Positions 41,130 to 52,312 of a stretch of 64,000 bases of DNA are shown here, one piece after another. The DNA is from JAWKOK01 sp963765875 (lineage in GTDB: Bacteria; Chloroflexota; Anaerolineae; Caldilineales; Caldilineaceae). Numbering within the stretch: position 1 is the first letter of the stretch; every line of letters begins with the position of its first letter. The translations under genes and the position numbers were made by a program. The stretch lies in assembly GCA_963765875.1 (NCBI GenBank), contig CAVXYK010000007.1, forward strand, positions 434,001 through 498,000, given 5' to 3'. The notes under the pieces are model-generated. The model saw only the letters and a list, made by a program, of their open reading frames with translations, was not told where the DNA came from and ran no database searches.

Positions 41130-42320
41130 ATGCATAGCAGGCAGTGTTGGTCTTTTTTCTTTTCAGTACAGGCGCGACAATGGCGGGCGGCAGCAATCCG
41201 TGCGCTGCTGATCGTCTTGCCCGTGGCGTTGCGTTGCGTTTCACCTGGCTCCCTATGCCGTCAACGCACAGGCGACGCCTACCCCGCTGGTCATCACAAC
41301 GCCGACCCTATTGTGCCGACCCCCATTTTGCCTACATCGACGCCGGAGCCGGCGCCGATATCGAGCTCATCAGCGCCCACCGTTGCTACGGGATCGACTC
41401 CCGTCGACGGAATGCATCCACATGCTGCGGGCTATCGATTCTACAGCGTGCAGGCCGGCGATACATTGCTCGCTGTGGCGCTCGAAGTTGGCCTCGATCT
41501 TGAGCAGGCATTCTGCCTCCTCTATCCCGCTTTCACATGGGATCAGCCGTTGGTGATCGGCGACCAGCTGCCCATCCCGGATCCCGGCACCATCTGCCAT
41601 GAGGTGAAGGCCGGTGAGACCATCGCGTCGATTGCTGAGGAGTACCAGCGATTGCCGGATCAGATTCTGAGTGACCCATGGAATGAATTGTTGGATTCGG
41701 CAGGTCGCCAGAGGCCCTTGACCGTCGGCCATCATCTGCGCATTCCCACGGAAACGATCCAGGATATCGGTGGGCATGAAGGTGCGCCTCTGGATTACGT
41801 TGAGGGCGTTCTCCCGTTGATCCTAAATCAAGGACTCAATGCTGACATCGATCATGTCGTGACTGTCGGCAAGGTCTTTTCCAAGGGAGAGGCTCCAGCA
41901 GTTGGGGGCGTGAGAATGCCTTCGGCCGCCCCTGTCCCCAGCGACTGGATCTACGGCAGCGGTCGTTTTTCGTGGCCCATCTATGGATGGTTGACACAAG
42001 GGTACAGAGCCGATCATCGTGCGGTGGATGTCGCCGCACCGACTGGTACGGCTGTGACGGCTGCCGACCGGGGCGTGGTCATCCGTGCCGGCTGGAACAG
42101 CCAGGGGTATGGCCAGTTTGTGATTGTCGATCACAACATTGACTACATTACGCTCTATGCCCATCTCAGCGAGGTGTTGGTTGAGGAAGGCGAGATTGTG
42201 ACGGCGGGTCAGGTGTTGGGTCGGGTCGGCTCAACCGGAAACAGCACCGGTCCACATCTGCATTTTGAGATTCGTGATTTTGGCCGCCGGGTGGACCCTC
42301 TCGGGTTCTTGATGCAATAG
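41130..42320 (+). CDS. LysM domain M23-family (LytM-type) metallopeptidase
   Basis: This secreted protein of about 396 residues has a hydrophobic signal region (AAIRALLIVLPVAL), a Thr/Pro linker (PTSTPEPAPISS), two LysM domains (FYSVQAGDTLLAVALEVGLD and CHEVKAGETIASIAEEYQRL) that bind peptidoglycan, and a C-terminal M23 domain. The zinc site is complete: HRAVDVAAPTGT supplies His and Asp, and PHLHFEIR the further His, with YAHLS between. It probably cleaves peptidoglycan cross-bridges or regulates amidases. The stretch 41245-41315 seems to be read in the wrong frame; an alternative frame gives PYAVNAQATPTPLVITTPT, a typical signal-peptide end plus linker, so two compensating indels are likely. 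The gene is divergent in function from the glycosyltransferase operon but follows it on the same strand. Confidence 0.88.
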   Translation: MHSRQCWSFFFSVQARQWRAAAIRALLIVLPVALRCVSPGSLCRQRTGDAYPAGHHNADPIVPTPILPTSTPEPAPISSSSAPTVATGSTPVDGMHPHAAGYRFYSVQAGDTLLAVALEVGLDLEQAFCLLYPAFTWDQPLVIGDQLPIPDPGTICHEVKAGETIASIAEEYQRLPDQILSDPWNELLDSAGRQRPLTVGHHLRIPTETIQDIGGHEGAPLDYVEGVLPLILNQGLNADIDHVVTVGKVFSKGEAPAVGGVRMPSAAPVPSDWIYGSGRFSWPIYGWLTQGYRADHRAVDVAAPTGTAVTAADRGVVIRAGWNSQGYGQFVIVDHNIDYITLYAHLSEVLVEEGEIVTAGQVLGRVGSTGNSTGPHLHFEIRDFGRRVDPLGFLMQ

Positions 42321-42345
42321 TTTTTGAGGCGTGACCGGCTCTGCC

Positions 42346-43263
42346 CTATCGTCCTACCAGGCGCGCCAAGTCCATGACCGGCCCGTGGACGCAGGCACGC
42401 GTCACGCCGCCGTTGGCCGACGGGACGACACAGGCGAGGCATGCCCCGGTGCCGCAGGCCAGGTCGGCTTCGACGAGCATCTGGACGAAGTCGGACTCCA
42501 GCCGAAAACGCCGGAGTCGAATGGTTTCGGCCAGGCTGAGATAGGTCGATGACGGCAAGGCTGCGCAGATCTGATCGGCCCACGGCACTGAATCGTCGAC
42601 CTGCTGACGCCATTGATCGAATGAATGGGCGAGGTGGACTTCGACTGCCAGCGGAAGCATGGTCAGCATGGGCGTTGGATTCGATCGCTGCACATCATGC
42701 AGGATCAAGGTCACGCGGCCATTCTGGTCGAGCATGTGGTCGATAACCGGCAGCAGAGCCGCCAGCCGGGCCGGCTCAGCCAGCACCAGGAGATTGCGTG
42801 TTTGGGCCGACAGGTCGAATCCCTGCCCCAGCGGTCCGATCAGGTTGACGGAAGAGCCAGGGCCTGCGCTTCGAAGCCAACGAAAGCCGGGATCATCGTC
42901 CGGCGGGATCAGAAGATCCCAGCGGTCAAACCCCTCTCCGGCTTGGTTTTCCGCACCGGCTGTCTCATCGTTGAGAGTGAACTGAGGCCGCAATCTGCTG
43001 GCAAATAGCGGGCGGCGCAGATAGATTTGCCAGTTCTCCCAGCGTTCATCAAGGGATTGTGTGCCGCATCTGGCCAGGAAATAGCGGCCGCCGGCATGGG
43101 TTTGTCGCAAGGCGCTGGATAGCCCGACGGACAGTAGCGCAGCTTCTCCGATTTGGCTCGGCGCTTCCAGTACGAGTCCCTCGATGGTGCCGTCGTCCGT
43201 ATCTAGATCGAGCTGTGGGTTCCGGACCGTAGTCGACTCCCCAATGGTTGAGTTTTCACGCAT
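42346..43263 (-). CDS. PyrK-like [2Fe-2S] flavoprotein electron-transfer protein
   Basis: The 305-residue protein resembles the electron-transfer subunit of dihydroorotate dehydrogenase B (PyrK). It has an N-terminal beta-barrel with YLRRPLFAS at the FAD-binding RxLS-like position, a GPLGQGFDL segment, a central Rossmann part and a C-terminal [2Fe-2S] cluster motif: DLACGTGACLACVV plus a fourth Cys in TRACVHGPV. PyrK passes electrons between FAD, the cluster and PyrD. No pyrD is beside it, so it may be an orphan subunit or serve another oxidoreductase. It converges on the M23 peptidase gene with only 25 bases between the stops. Confidence 0.8.
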   Translation of the reverse strand: MRENSTIGESTTVRNPQLDLDTDDGTIEGLVLEAPSQIGEAALLSVGLSSALRQTHAGGRYFLARCGTQSLDERWENWQIYLRRPLFASRLRPQFTLNDETAGAENQAGEGFDRWDLLIPPDDDPGFRWLRSAGPGSSVNLIGPLGQGFDLSAQTRNLLVLAEPARLAALLPVIDHMLDQNGRVTLILHDVQRSNPTPMLTMLPLAVEVHLAHSFDQWRQQVDDSVPWADQICAALPSSTYLSLAETIRLRRFRLESDFVQMLVEADLACGTGACLACVVPSANGGVTRACVHGPVMDLARLVGR

Positions 43264-43710
43264 GCTTGCTCGGCCGCCAATCGTGGGATTTATCTGATGT
43301 CAATCGAGCGTGGACATCTAGGCTTTCTCGGGTCTTTTGTGGTTGTCATCGCCCCAGCACAGGAGATCCTGTTGAGCCGACATCAATTGGTATGCACGCC
43401 TATGTACAGATGTCGCTTCAGATCGTACACTAAGGACTGTCCAAACTTTGGCTGTCGAACCATCGGATGAGGTAGTCTGATACCATTTCGTTGCACGCTA
43501 AATTTCGTGATCACCTATCAGATTTTTCAGGACACTCACTAAGTATTGTTCGGGAATCAATGTGGTTGACAGAAGCTGATGCGTGGAACGTGAGAAGTGG
43601 CATGACGCCCTTCACGTTTCAGTCGCCACGTTTCACAGACAGGCCACACGGATTCCCAAAAAGCCATGTCCATATGAGTGCGTTCATGTATATCACGCAA
43701 ATGGTTTGAG
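43264..43710. other. 447-bp divergent intergenic region
   Basis: This lies between the PyrK-like gene and the DUF58 gene, which are transcribed in opposite directions. No gene was seen. A short hairpin (CAGGAGATCCTG near 43361-43372) and two copies of CACGTTTCA around 43613-43640 are present, without clear function. Confidence 0.45.
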
Positions 43711-45348
43711 ATGCAACCTTTTCGATCTTGGTACATTCGCTTCACCGTCTATCTGGATTCCATACTGAATCGTGGGTTGGTACCTGGACGGGAGGTCAAT
43801 CTCCGTCTTCGCTGGCCACTCTATCTCCTCCCCATCCTCCTGCTGAGCCAGGTGGCAACGCCTCATCCGGTCTGGCTCATTCTGTCGATCACGTTGATTG
43901 GTTTCTACACTCTCGGCTATTTCTGGACTCGTTCGTTGGCCAGAGAAGTGACGTTATCCCGATCTCGGTTGGGTACGATTCTTGTTGCAGGCGACTCGTT
44001 CTCTGAAGAATTCACCTTGGCCAACGGCAGCCGCTTTCCGCTGGTCTGGGCTGAATTTGTCGACACGTCGGACCTGCCGGGCTACAATCCTAGCCGTATC
44101 GTCGCTTCGGGACCCGTCTCAAATTTGCGCTGGAAAACCGACGTCGAGTGTGAGCGACGTGGGCTCTATCGAATCGGTCCCCATCGACTCAACTTCGGCG
44201 ATCTCTTCGGGCTCTTTTCCGCCACGATTGACTTCCCCGAGACGGACATGTTGCTGATCTATCCCCGTGTCGTGCAGTTGCCCCGAATCGCTATGCCGCG
44301 AGGCAATGCGGCTGGATCGGACCGTCGCCGCCGGTCTATGCAAGGTGTTCAGCCGGCTGCCAGTGTGCGCGACTATCAGATTGGCGACAGCTTGCGCTAC
44401 ATTCACTGGCCAACCAGTGCCCATCGTGGCGATCTCACCGTCAAGGAGATGGAGCTCGAGCCCAGCGGCGACGTCTGGATCGTACTTGACCTCAATCGCA
44501 GGGGGCATAGCGGGCAGGGCGCCGAAAGTACATTGGAGTACGCCATTGTCGTCGCCGCCAGCCTGGCTGCCGCGCTGCTCGACACGGGCGAGCAACGCGC
44601 TGTCGGCCTGTTGGCCGCAACGGGCGCGGCATCGACGGAGCCTCTCGTACGGGGTAGCAACAATGAGGCCGGGGACATAAGATTAGACAGAGGAGCCAAC
44701 GGAGCATCAACCGGAGAAGACAGTCTGGTGGTGCTCTTGACACCACAACGTGGGCGTGCCCAACTTTGGCGGGTTCTCTCGGCGCTCGCTCCGGTTGAAC
44801 TCTCTGATGTGCCGCTGGCTCAGCTACTGCGCCAGAGCGCAACAGCGCTGGGCAGGCGTCGTTCAATGGTGGTTGTCACGCCGGATCTGTCCGGCGACGT
44901 CGGTCTGTCCACAAATCTAGGCTCCTGGGCGACTAGTGACTTGAACACTGGCTCGGTCCGTGGCGAGCTGAGTGATGAGATCGAAGATCGGGCCGACGAG
45001 CGGGATGGGAGCGGCGAAAACGAAGATTGGGCGGCGGAACTGCTCCATCTGCAGGCACTGGGTCTGCACAGCAGTGCGTTGCTGATCACGCCTCAGGTCG
45101 ATTCTGCGGATGACATAGTCGGTGGTTCGCAAGAACCAGTGTCAGTTCCTGAGGGGCAAATTCCGCGCAGTGTGGAGGAACATGCAGAATTGAGGGCCTT
45201 GCTCAATCGCTTGGACGTGCCTGCTGAACTTCTTGTTGTTGACTCAACGTTGCCGCCGCTTCTGACCTACCGGCGCACACGACAAGACATCGTCTCAACG
45301 CCCACTGGTGGCGTGATCGTGCGCGAAATCGAAGAGGAGGTAGGATAG
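43711..45348 (+). CDS. DUF58 domain-containing membrane protein
   Basis: This protein of about 545 residues has two N-terminal membrane helices (WPLYLLPILLLSQ and PVWLILSITLIGFYTLGYF) followed by a soluble part. The DUF58 signature is SVRDYQIGDSLRYIHWPTSAHRGDLTVKEME, read in parts at about residues 218-248, followed by a von Willebrand A-like fold. DUF58 genes typically pair with a transglutaminase-like gene and a MoxR ATPase. Here the transglutaminase gene overlaps by one base (TAGTG) and no MoxR gene is in view. The ATG at 43711 places the membrane helix correctly; an upstream ATG at 43678 is also open. The role is unknown; related clusters are linked to metal-dependent chaperone or surface functions. 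Confidence 0.85.
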   Translation: MQPFRSWYIRFTVYLDSILNRGLVPGREVNLRLRWPLYLLPILLLSQVATPHPVWLILSITLIGFYTLGYFWTRSLAREVTLSRSRLGTILVAGDSFSEEFTLANGSRFPLVWAEFVDTSDLPGYNPSRIVASGPVSNLRWKTDVECERRGLYRIGPHRLNFGDLFGLFSATIDFPETDMLLIYPRVVQLPRIAMPRGNAAGSDRRRRSMQGVQPAASVRDYQIGDSLRYIHWPTSAHRGDLTVKEMELEPSGDVWIVLDLNRRGHSGQGAESTLEYAIVVAASLAAALLDTGEQRAVGLLAATGAASTEPLVRGSNNEAGDIRLDRGANGASTGEDSLVVLLTPQRGRAQLWRVLSALAPVELSDVPLAQLLRQSATALGRRRSMVVVTPDLSGDVGLSTNLGSWATSDLNTGSVRGELSDEIEDRADERDGSGENEDWAAELLHLQALGLHSSALLITPQVDSADDIVGGSQEPVSVPEGQIPRSVEEHAELRALLNRLDVPAELLVVDSTLPPLLTYRRTRQDIVSTPTGGVIVREIEEEVG

Positions 45349-47744
45349 TGGAAGACACCTCCTATGCCGTTCCCCTAGAGAATCAGTCCCCCTGGTACAT
45401 GCGTTTTGCCCGAACGATGCTGAGGCGCTTGCGGCCATTTCTTGGATGGACCGTGCTGTTGGTGCTTCTGATGTTGACCGCGATGCCGGCCATGGCGATC
45501 TGGCGTTCACGAGTGGATCCGCGTAGAGCGCATTCAGAATGGCCTCATGCTTGCCGGTCCATTGGCTGTTCTGGCCTTCTGGCTCATTGCCGGTTGGAAG
45601 CGACCGCGATGGAACCGGACTCAATCGAACCGGAAGACCGGGGATACTCGACGACAGGGCCGGATCGTCGCCTTTCTACGTTTTTTCGGCGCATTGCTGC
45701 TCTTCTCTGTAATCGGTTTGGCCGTGCTGAGTCAGCTCTTCCTACGTTGGCTCCCTGCCCTGTCCGACGTCTGGCAGGCTGCGGTCTCAGGTCGATGGGT
45801 GGAACTCGGGCAGCAGGTCACGACCGACTTCCTGCGTCTGTTTGACCGGTATGCCATCTGGTGGACCGGCATACAGGCCGGCGGTGCAGCCCAGGATGAT
45901 CTCGTTTTTGCCGGCATGGTGGGCATGGTACTCTGGTCAGCGGGGCTTGGGACCGCGTGGATGGCCCGCCGCCGGATGTCCGGTCTCGGGGTATCCCTGC
46001 CCTCCCTCTGGCTGACCGGTACGCTGCTGATCTATACTCGAGAGGGCCGGTTTGTGATGGCCGCAGCCGTCTTATCTGGCAATTGCACTCCAGCTTCTGT
46101 TGGATCAACGCCGGCTATTGGATCGATGGTCCCGCCGCGGCTATGACTACAGCGGCGATGTGATGCTTGAACGCTCTCTCATGGCCGGTGCGCTCTCTCT
46201 GATGCTGGTCCTCTTCTCGGCATTTCTGCCGAACCTTTCAATCGATCCCATCGCGCGCCGTTACTATGAATTCCTTACACCCCTCAATCAGCAGGCGGAG
46301 ACGATCACTGACCGGCTCTTTCCGAGCATTGACGGCTCAGGACGGCGATTTGGTCGTGGTGTGGCCGGCGGTCTGCCCAATGATTTTCTGCTGCAGGGCG
46401 GCCCGGATCTGGACGAAGATGAAGTCATGCGTGTGCGAACCAGTGACGTGCTGATCGAGATGGAGTACGGCGAGGCGCTTGCGCCGCCCGGTCACTACAT
46501 GCGCAGTGCAACCTATGCCATCTATGATGGGCTGGGCTGGGACAATCCGGTCATGGACGATAGAACGTCTCTGGCGGCCAATCAACCCTGGACCGACATT
46601 GAATGGACCCAGCGTAGACAATTGGTTCAGAGCGTTGTGCTTACTTTCAACTCCAATGTGCTCTTTGCTGCGCCGGAGCCGATCGAGCCGACGATTGATT
46701 ACAATGTGCGTGCCCGAGCGGACGGCGATCTCATTGCCTTGACCGCCAGAGCGCGCAGCTACAATATCGTCTCGCTGGTTCCGGCCGTCAGCGATGCATT
46801 TCTCGATGCACTCCCGGCTTGGGGCGAAGCAGTACCGCTCCCGGCAGAGTATGATCTCCACTTGGAACTGCCGGACACGGTGACAGAGCGCACACGCCGA
46901 CTGGCCGACGAACTCACCCGTGATTTGGATACGCCCTATGCCAAGGCCCAGGCGATCGAGGCATACCTACGTACCTACGAGTACGATCTCGATGTGCCTC
47001 AGCCGCCGCCGGATGTCACCGATGTAGCCGACTTCTTTCTCTTCGATCTCGAACGTGGGTATTGCGACTACTACGCAACCGCATTCGTGACGCTTGCGCG
47101 TCTGGCCGGCTTGCCCACACGCTTTGCAACGGGCTATGCGGTTGGGACATGGAACGGCTACGATCGCGTCTGGGTCGTCACCGAGGCGGAAGCGCACTCC
47201 TGGCCCGAGGTTCTCTTCCCTGAGGTGGGTTGGATTCCCTTTGAACCGACGGCCGGACGACCTTCCTTGACCGTGCGTGGGGCTTCCCCAGAGCTCAAGC
47301 GGGCCGGCCGGCGCTGTGGCTCAGCCGACGGTCGAAGAGGTCGAGTCGCCGGGCATTAACTGGAACTGGCAGATGCTCGTCTGGCTGCTTCCGCTCGGGT
47401 TACTCGTTTGGGCAACGACAAAAGTGGTTGTCGGCTGGCGTCACAGCCGGCAGGACCCATGGGAAGCGCTCTTGCGCTGGGGAAAAGGGGCCGGTCGTCC
47501 AATTGGCGACGGCGAGACAGTCCTCGAATACGGTGAGGGGCTGGCGGACTACGTCATCGACCATCAGACAAATGAGCCGGATATCGGTCGGCGCGTTGCC
47601 GGTGAGGTGCAGGGCCTCAGCGCTGACGTCACTGCCGTCCAGTACGCGCCGCAAGGCCAGCGACAGCCTGCGTATGACCGAGCGGCAGAGCGGTGGGAGC
47701 GGTTGAGGGGCTACTTGCGGCGGGTGCGCATAGTGAAGGGCTGA
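45348..47744 (+). CDS. TgpA-like membrane transglutaminase-domain protein (frameshifted three times)
   Basis: The reassembled protein of about 798 residues has several N-terminal membrane helices, an extracytoplasmic transglutaminase core and a last membrane helix with a cytoplasmic DUF4129-like tail. The core has the catalytic Cys in RGYCDYYATAFVTLARLAGL and the His in EAHSWPEVLFPEVGW, followed by IPFEPTAGRP. TgpA-type proteins pair with DUF58 proteins, as here. Frames change near 45512 (to WIRVERIQNGLMLAGPLAV), near 46074-46077 (to LAIALQLLLDQRRLLDRW) and at about 47285-47310 (to GPAGAVAQPTVEEVE). The start GTG overlaps the DUF58 stop and is preceded by GAGGAGG. The conserved sequence on both sides of each break argues against a decayed gene. 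Confidence 0.8.
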
Positions 47745-47758
47745 TGCATCGCACGCGC

Positions 47759-48208
47759 CTATCTCGGAGATCCCTCTACAAACTCTTTCAACTCTCGCAT
47801 GGCGTTCTCTAGGTTGCTTTGCTGCCGCCCGCTCAACAGGCGCAGCGCCAGCGTCGGCATTCCATGGTAGGCATGCCGTGCGCTCAACTTGCAGCCACCG
47901 ACCTCGTCGGTGAATGACGCACTGTTGACAACCGTGATGCCGCTTGCGTTGCTCTCCCAGACGACGGTGTTGGCAGGTACGCACATACGGACAATCGCAG
48001 GGGTAGTTGTCTTCATGCCCATGAAGCTCTTGTGATAAATGTTGAAGATCGATCCCTCTTGCCAATGTTCGCCCTGCACCCAGTCTGCAGATATGACTTC
48101 GGAATTCCATCGCGGCCAGTCATCAAGGCGACTGAACTTCTGCCAGACTGCCTCACTGGCCGCGTGGATATAGAGCTCATCTTGTACTTGAAATGAAGGA
48201 TTGATCAT
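47759..48208 (-). CDS. SRPBCC (START/polyketide cyclase-like) family protein
   Basis: The 149-residue protein has the SRPBCC helix-grip layout: an N-terminal strand (QVQDELYIHAASEAVWQKFS), the conserved WPRWNSEVISADWVQG segment, central antiparallel strands and a long C-terminal helix (NLENAMRELKEFVEG). Members bind hydrophobic ligands or act as cyclases or aromatases. No catalytic residue is evident. Its ATG lies three bases after the stop of the SDR gene upstream, so it is probably co-translated and may act with the oxidoreductase on the same metabolite. The gene is convergent with the transglutaminase gene, with a 14-base gap. Confidence 0.82.
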   Translation of the reverse strand: MINPSFQVQDELYIHAASEAVWQKFSRLDDWPRWNSEVISADWVQGEHWQEGSIFNIYHKSFMGMKTTTPAIVRMCVPANTVVWESNASGITVVNSASFTDEVGGCKLSARHAYHGMPTLALRLLSGRQQSNLENAMRELKEFVEGSPR

Positions 48209-48211
48209 GGG

Positions 48212-49004
48212 CTAGGGCATGCCCGCCATGAATCCGCCGTCGACCGGCAGCGCGATACCTGTAATGAAGGACGCTTGGGCGCCGCACAGATAAGTTACAG
48301 CCGCCCCAAACTCCATGGGATCGCCGATACGACCCAGCGGGACAGTCGCAGCCCACCTGGCGTAGGCCTCCTCCAGCGTGATGCCCTCGCGCTCGGCGTC
48401 CTGCCCTGCAAGCTGCGTGATTCGATCGGTGCGCGTGGTGCCCGGACAGACGGCGTTGACGGTGATGCCGGTTGATGCGATTTCACGACTCAACGTTTTG
48501 ATCATCCCATGCACGCCGGCACGAGTGGCATTGCTGAGCACCAGATTCACAAGCGGCTGTTTGGCGCTGATGCTCGTGATCGCCACGAGCCGGCCCTGGT
48601 CGCTTTTCTCGACATGGGGGATTGCTGCTCGAAACAGGCGCACTGTCGACATCAAGTTCTGCTCGACGGCCAACGCCCACTGATCGTCGGTCATGGCCAC
48701 GAAGGGACCGCTGGGCGGACCTCCGGCATTGGCGACCACGATGTCCAGCCGGCCGAAATGGTCGGCCGTTTGATCCACGAATCGAGCTGCGGCCTCGGCC
48801 TCGCTCATATCCAGTCGGTACCGCCAATACCTCAACACCGGTTTCCTCGCGTATGGTTTTTGCCGCTTCTTCCAGCTTCTCGACACGACGCCCGCAGATG
48901 GCGACATTGCAGCCCTCCTGCGCCAAAGTCAATGCACTGGCATAGCCCAGCCCTGCGCTGGCAGCAGCCACGGCTGCTACGCGTCCGGTAAGATTTAGAT
49001 CCAT
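48212..49004 (-). CDS. Short-chain dehydrogenase/reductase (one frameshift)
   Basis: The reassembled protein of about 264 residues is a classical SDR that oxidises or reduces an alcohol/ketone using NAD(P)H. The N-terminal nucleotide-binding region reads VAAVAAASAGLGYASALTLA (the TGxxxGxG motif is degenerate), followed by ICGRRVEKLEEA, the VVANAGGPPSG motif (NAG), a Ser in the ITSISAKQPL segment and VNAVCPGTTRTDR. The usual YxxxK is replaced by a region reading VLSNATRAGVHGM, so the catalytic Tyr is not obvious, as in some atypical SDRs of the BKR type. The frame breaks near 48811-48820, where one surplus G separates VLAVPT from DMSEAEAAARFVD. GAGG seven bases before the ATG at 49004 decides the start. 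Confidence 0.82.
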
Positions 49005-49108
49005 TTCTTGTCCTCTACTATACACATATTCGGGCACCATGTAGCCGGCAAAGCCTAGCTTCTAGGCCTTGCCGGCTTCTTCTTTACGGGTCGTTCCCGG
49101 CCACCGAT

Positions 49109-52100
49109 CTACTGCTTCACGATTGGAAGGTATTGCGTGTGGCCTGATTCTGAACTGCCAGGAGCTGCCGAACTCGAAACCGGCACACTGTAGCAGATCT
49201 GCAGCTTGGGATGCAAATCTGTGTCGGATTCGTCGAGGCTGCTGAACTTCGCCTCACGTTTCGTGCCGTCCTGGACGCCAATCAGGAGCACACCGTGGGA
49301 TGAGCCATTCCGCCATGCCGGAATCAAGGATGTGGCATCCCAGGTGATCCAGGTTTTTTCGTCCAGAACAGTGGCCGTCGCAGCCGCAGTGGGGTCGAAA
49401 TCGCCGCCGGGCGTGGTCCAGGCAAGCGATGATGCCTCATCCCTGTCGTCCCAGGTCACTTCCGGTTCGAACCAGGATGCCGTCACGGCATGTGCCCTGA
49501 TATCGATCGGTTCTTCTCGGACGGACTCGGCCCATAGAGAAAGGCTTGCATTTCCCACTACTGCCTCCTCTGGCAGGGAAGACAGATCGAAGGAGAGGAG
49601 CGATCGTTGTTCTTTACTGGGCTCCGTTTTGATCCTCACTTCCTTGTCGTCGCCTTTGTTGTCTCCCGCTTTGTCTTCCTTGATATAGGCATCCATCACT
49701 GAATTTAGGTCAACACAGACTTGTGGCGCAGGCGTGGCGGTCGGCGGCACGGGCGTGTTGGTCGGCGTCGGCGTGAACGTTGGCTCCACTGTGTTGGTCG
49801 CGGTCGGTGGAACGGGGGTTTCAGTCGGCGTCGCCGTGTGGGTCGGTACCGGCGTATCCGTCGCCGTCGGCGTGACGGTTGGCACTAACGTCTCCGTTGG
49901 TGTTTGCGTTTCTGTCGGCGGTACGGGTGTGTCGGTCGGTGTCGGCGAATTGGTCGATGTTGGTGTCACTGTCGGTACCGGCGTATCCGTCGCTGTCGGC
50001 GTATCCGTTGGCACTAACGTGTCCGTCGGTGTCGGCGTCTCTGTCGGCGGTAAAGGAGTGTCAGTCGGCGTGGGTGTATTGGTTGGCGTGGGCGGATCGC
50101 CTTCATAGTAGCAGATCTCAAGGTACGGACGATATGCTGCATCCCCTTTATCGCGACTGATGAATTTGATCTCTCCATTGTCGGAGACGGGTGATTCCAG
50201 CAGGATGCCGAAGTTGCTGCCGGCCAGCCAGCCTGCCATCAGCTGGCGTGACCTGCCATGATGCCCACTGATCTTCATCAACGATTGCGATGCCCTGTAC
50301 TGGACCGCCAAAGGCGCCGCCTGGTACAGACCAATTGGTTCCCGCGTTTCGTTGGTTCCAAGTCACATTTGCTTCGCTCCACGCCTCGCTGAGACCGTGT
50401 GCGTAGACATTGACGGGGCCGTTCTTCACCTCTTTGACCCACAGATAGGCGGTGGCCGTCTGGATATCGCTGCCTGCCGGAACGCCTGAGACGTCAAAAG
50501 TCACCAGTGTTCGCTGTAGCTTGTCTTGTTCGGCCTTGAGACGGAGTTCGTCGTCGTCGCCTTTATCGTCGTCGGGCTTGTCTTGCTTTATATACGAGTC
50601 GGCCACTGCCGGCAGATTGATGCATAGCGGCGGAATCGTTGTCGGCGTCGGTGTTGCCGTGTTTGTGGCAGTTGCCGTCGGCAGTGGGGTTTCGGTCGAT
50701 GTCGCTGTATTTGTCGGTGTCGGTGAAGGTCCGGGCGTGACCGTGTCGGTCGGTGTGGCCGTGCGGGCCCAGTCTCGAATTCGATGCGCAGCCGCGGCGC
50801 TTGTCCCGGCGTGCCGTCGTAGGCTTCTGCCGTGCGTTCACCTGTCCCGGTGATGACAAATGCCATCGCGTTGCCGCGGTTCCAACCGGGACGTGCGACG
50901 ATCTGCTGAATCACAGCGCTTAGGTCCGGCGTCTGTTTGCTCTCTCCCGCACTGTTCCATGCTGGAATGTTGTTCCAGTCAACCGCCTGCGTCTTGGGAC
51001 GACTTGAGACATTGTAGTTGACTGCGGAGAAGGGATCGGCATTGTCGGCGTTCTCGCCGGCTATCTGCAGCGAGGTTGCGCCACTACTGGTCTCATCGAC
51101 AATAAATTCAAGATATGCGTTGAGGATGGTGGCGCCCTGGGGCACATTGACCCCGGTGAAGCGCAAGCCAACCACCTGTGATCCACCCTGATAGGCGGTG
51201 TCTTCGACCAGTTCCAGGTCGCTGCTGTTCATGTACATCGACCCATCGCTGACCAGTTCCTCAACGTCACCGTTGGACTGATTGACCGCCGTCTCAAAAA
51301 CGCCGTCTGGCGGCAGTGTCGGCGTGGGCAGCGGCGTTGAGGTTGGCAATGGACCGCCAAACGCTAACGAGTCGACGAGGGTGTCACCCACTTCGAAATA
51401 CTCATAGAGGATGCCTGTGTCGCTGGCTGTCACCAACATGGCCCCATAATTGCTGTCAGAGTAAGCCATAGATTGCGGCAGGGGAGAGTTGATGCTGTAG
51501 AGGCTTTTGCCTCCGGCGCCCGATACGAAATAAGGAATCCCGCCGATTTGCAGGCGTTCATACGTGTGATCATGCCCGCCGATAACTGCGTCCGCTCCCC
51601 AGGCTTCAAACGGCCATTGCATGAACTGACTGGAGCCATGAAGAGAAGCGGACGAATAGGCGGCGTGGTGAAAAAAGACCACATTCCAAGCCGAGGTTGA
51701 ACTGGCTAATGCCGCTTGCAGCCAGCTTTGCTGAGCTGCAAGATCGCTACTGCTTCTCCGTGCTCCTTCACTATCGATGGCAAAGAAATGGACAGGTCCA
51801 GCCACGAAATCGTAGTAGCGTTCGCTGCCTGTACTGTTTGGGCTCGATACTCCGACGCCCGGCAGTTGAAAGTAGTTCAAATACTCATTGAGGCCGCCGC
51901 CGTCACTGTAGTCATGGTTGCCGAGTGACGGGAAGAAGGCATTGGTCGCGGCGTTACCGCCTGCACAGTTGGACCCGCTCTGCACATCCTTTAGAAAATC
52001 GCAGAAAAATTGACCGACCACATTGTCGAACGTTGTGCTGCCATAGCGATTATCACCGGCGGTGATGACGAGGTCTGCGTTCCAGCCATCGATCATGGCA

Positions 52101-52312
52101 GCAACATTGGCCTCATTTGAACTGCCGCCGCCGTAGTCGCCGATGACGGCAAAGCGGATGCTGGTCGGCGTTTGGGCTTGTACGCGCGAATTCTCTGCCT
52201 GATCGGCCAGTGGAAATGCTGTGACGGCAATGATGAGTGAGAGCACAAGCGCAATGACGAGGCGTGTCCGGCTGCCACGTTGCTTGTTCCGGGGTGAACT
52301 GCTTCTGTTCAT
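49109..52312 (-). CDS. Secreted metallophosphoesterase with two DNRLRE domains (frameshifted twice)
   Basis: The joined protein of about 1067 residues has a signal peptide ([19 protein letters not shown]), a calcineurin-like phosphoesterase of the purple acid phosphatase type with all metal motifs ([42 protein letters not shown]), a beta-sandwich region ([20 protein letters not shown]), and two DNRLRE domains ([17 protein letters not shown] and [16 protein letters not shown]) joined by Thr-Pro linkers. It ends [10 protein letters not shown], a terminal motif common in secreted proteins of Chloroflexota. The frame breaks near 50762-50770, just after RIEFETG, and near 50237-50240 (to [17 protein letters not shown]). 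A promoter is proposed at 52475-52504. A shorter paralogue is directly upstream. Confidence 0.82.
49733..50098 (-). repeat. Low-complexity repeat encoding a Thr-Pro linker
   Basis: Degenerate hexameric GGCGTC/GTCGGC/GGCGTG units run through about 365 bases and encode (PTxTPT)n on the minus strand, with longer-range duplication of the [12 protein letters not shown] block. It joins the two DNRLRE domains as an extended, flexible, probably glycosylated linker. A shorter stretch of the same type lies at about 50636-50760. Confidence 0.85.

Noticed and set aside
49733..50098. CRISPR-like direct repeats
   Set aside because: The periodic GGCGTCGGCGT pattern is continuous low-complexity coding sequence for a Thr-Pro linker, with no spacers.
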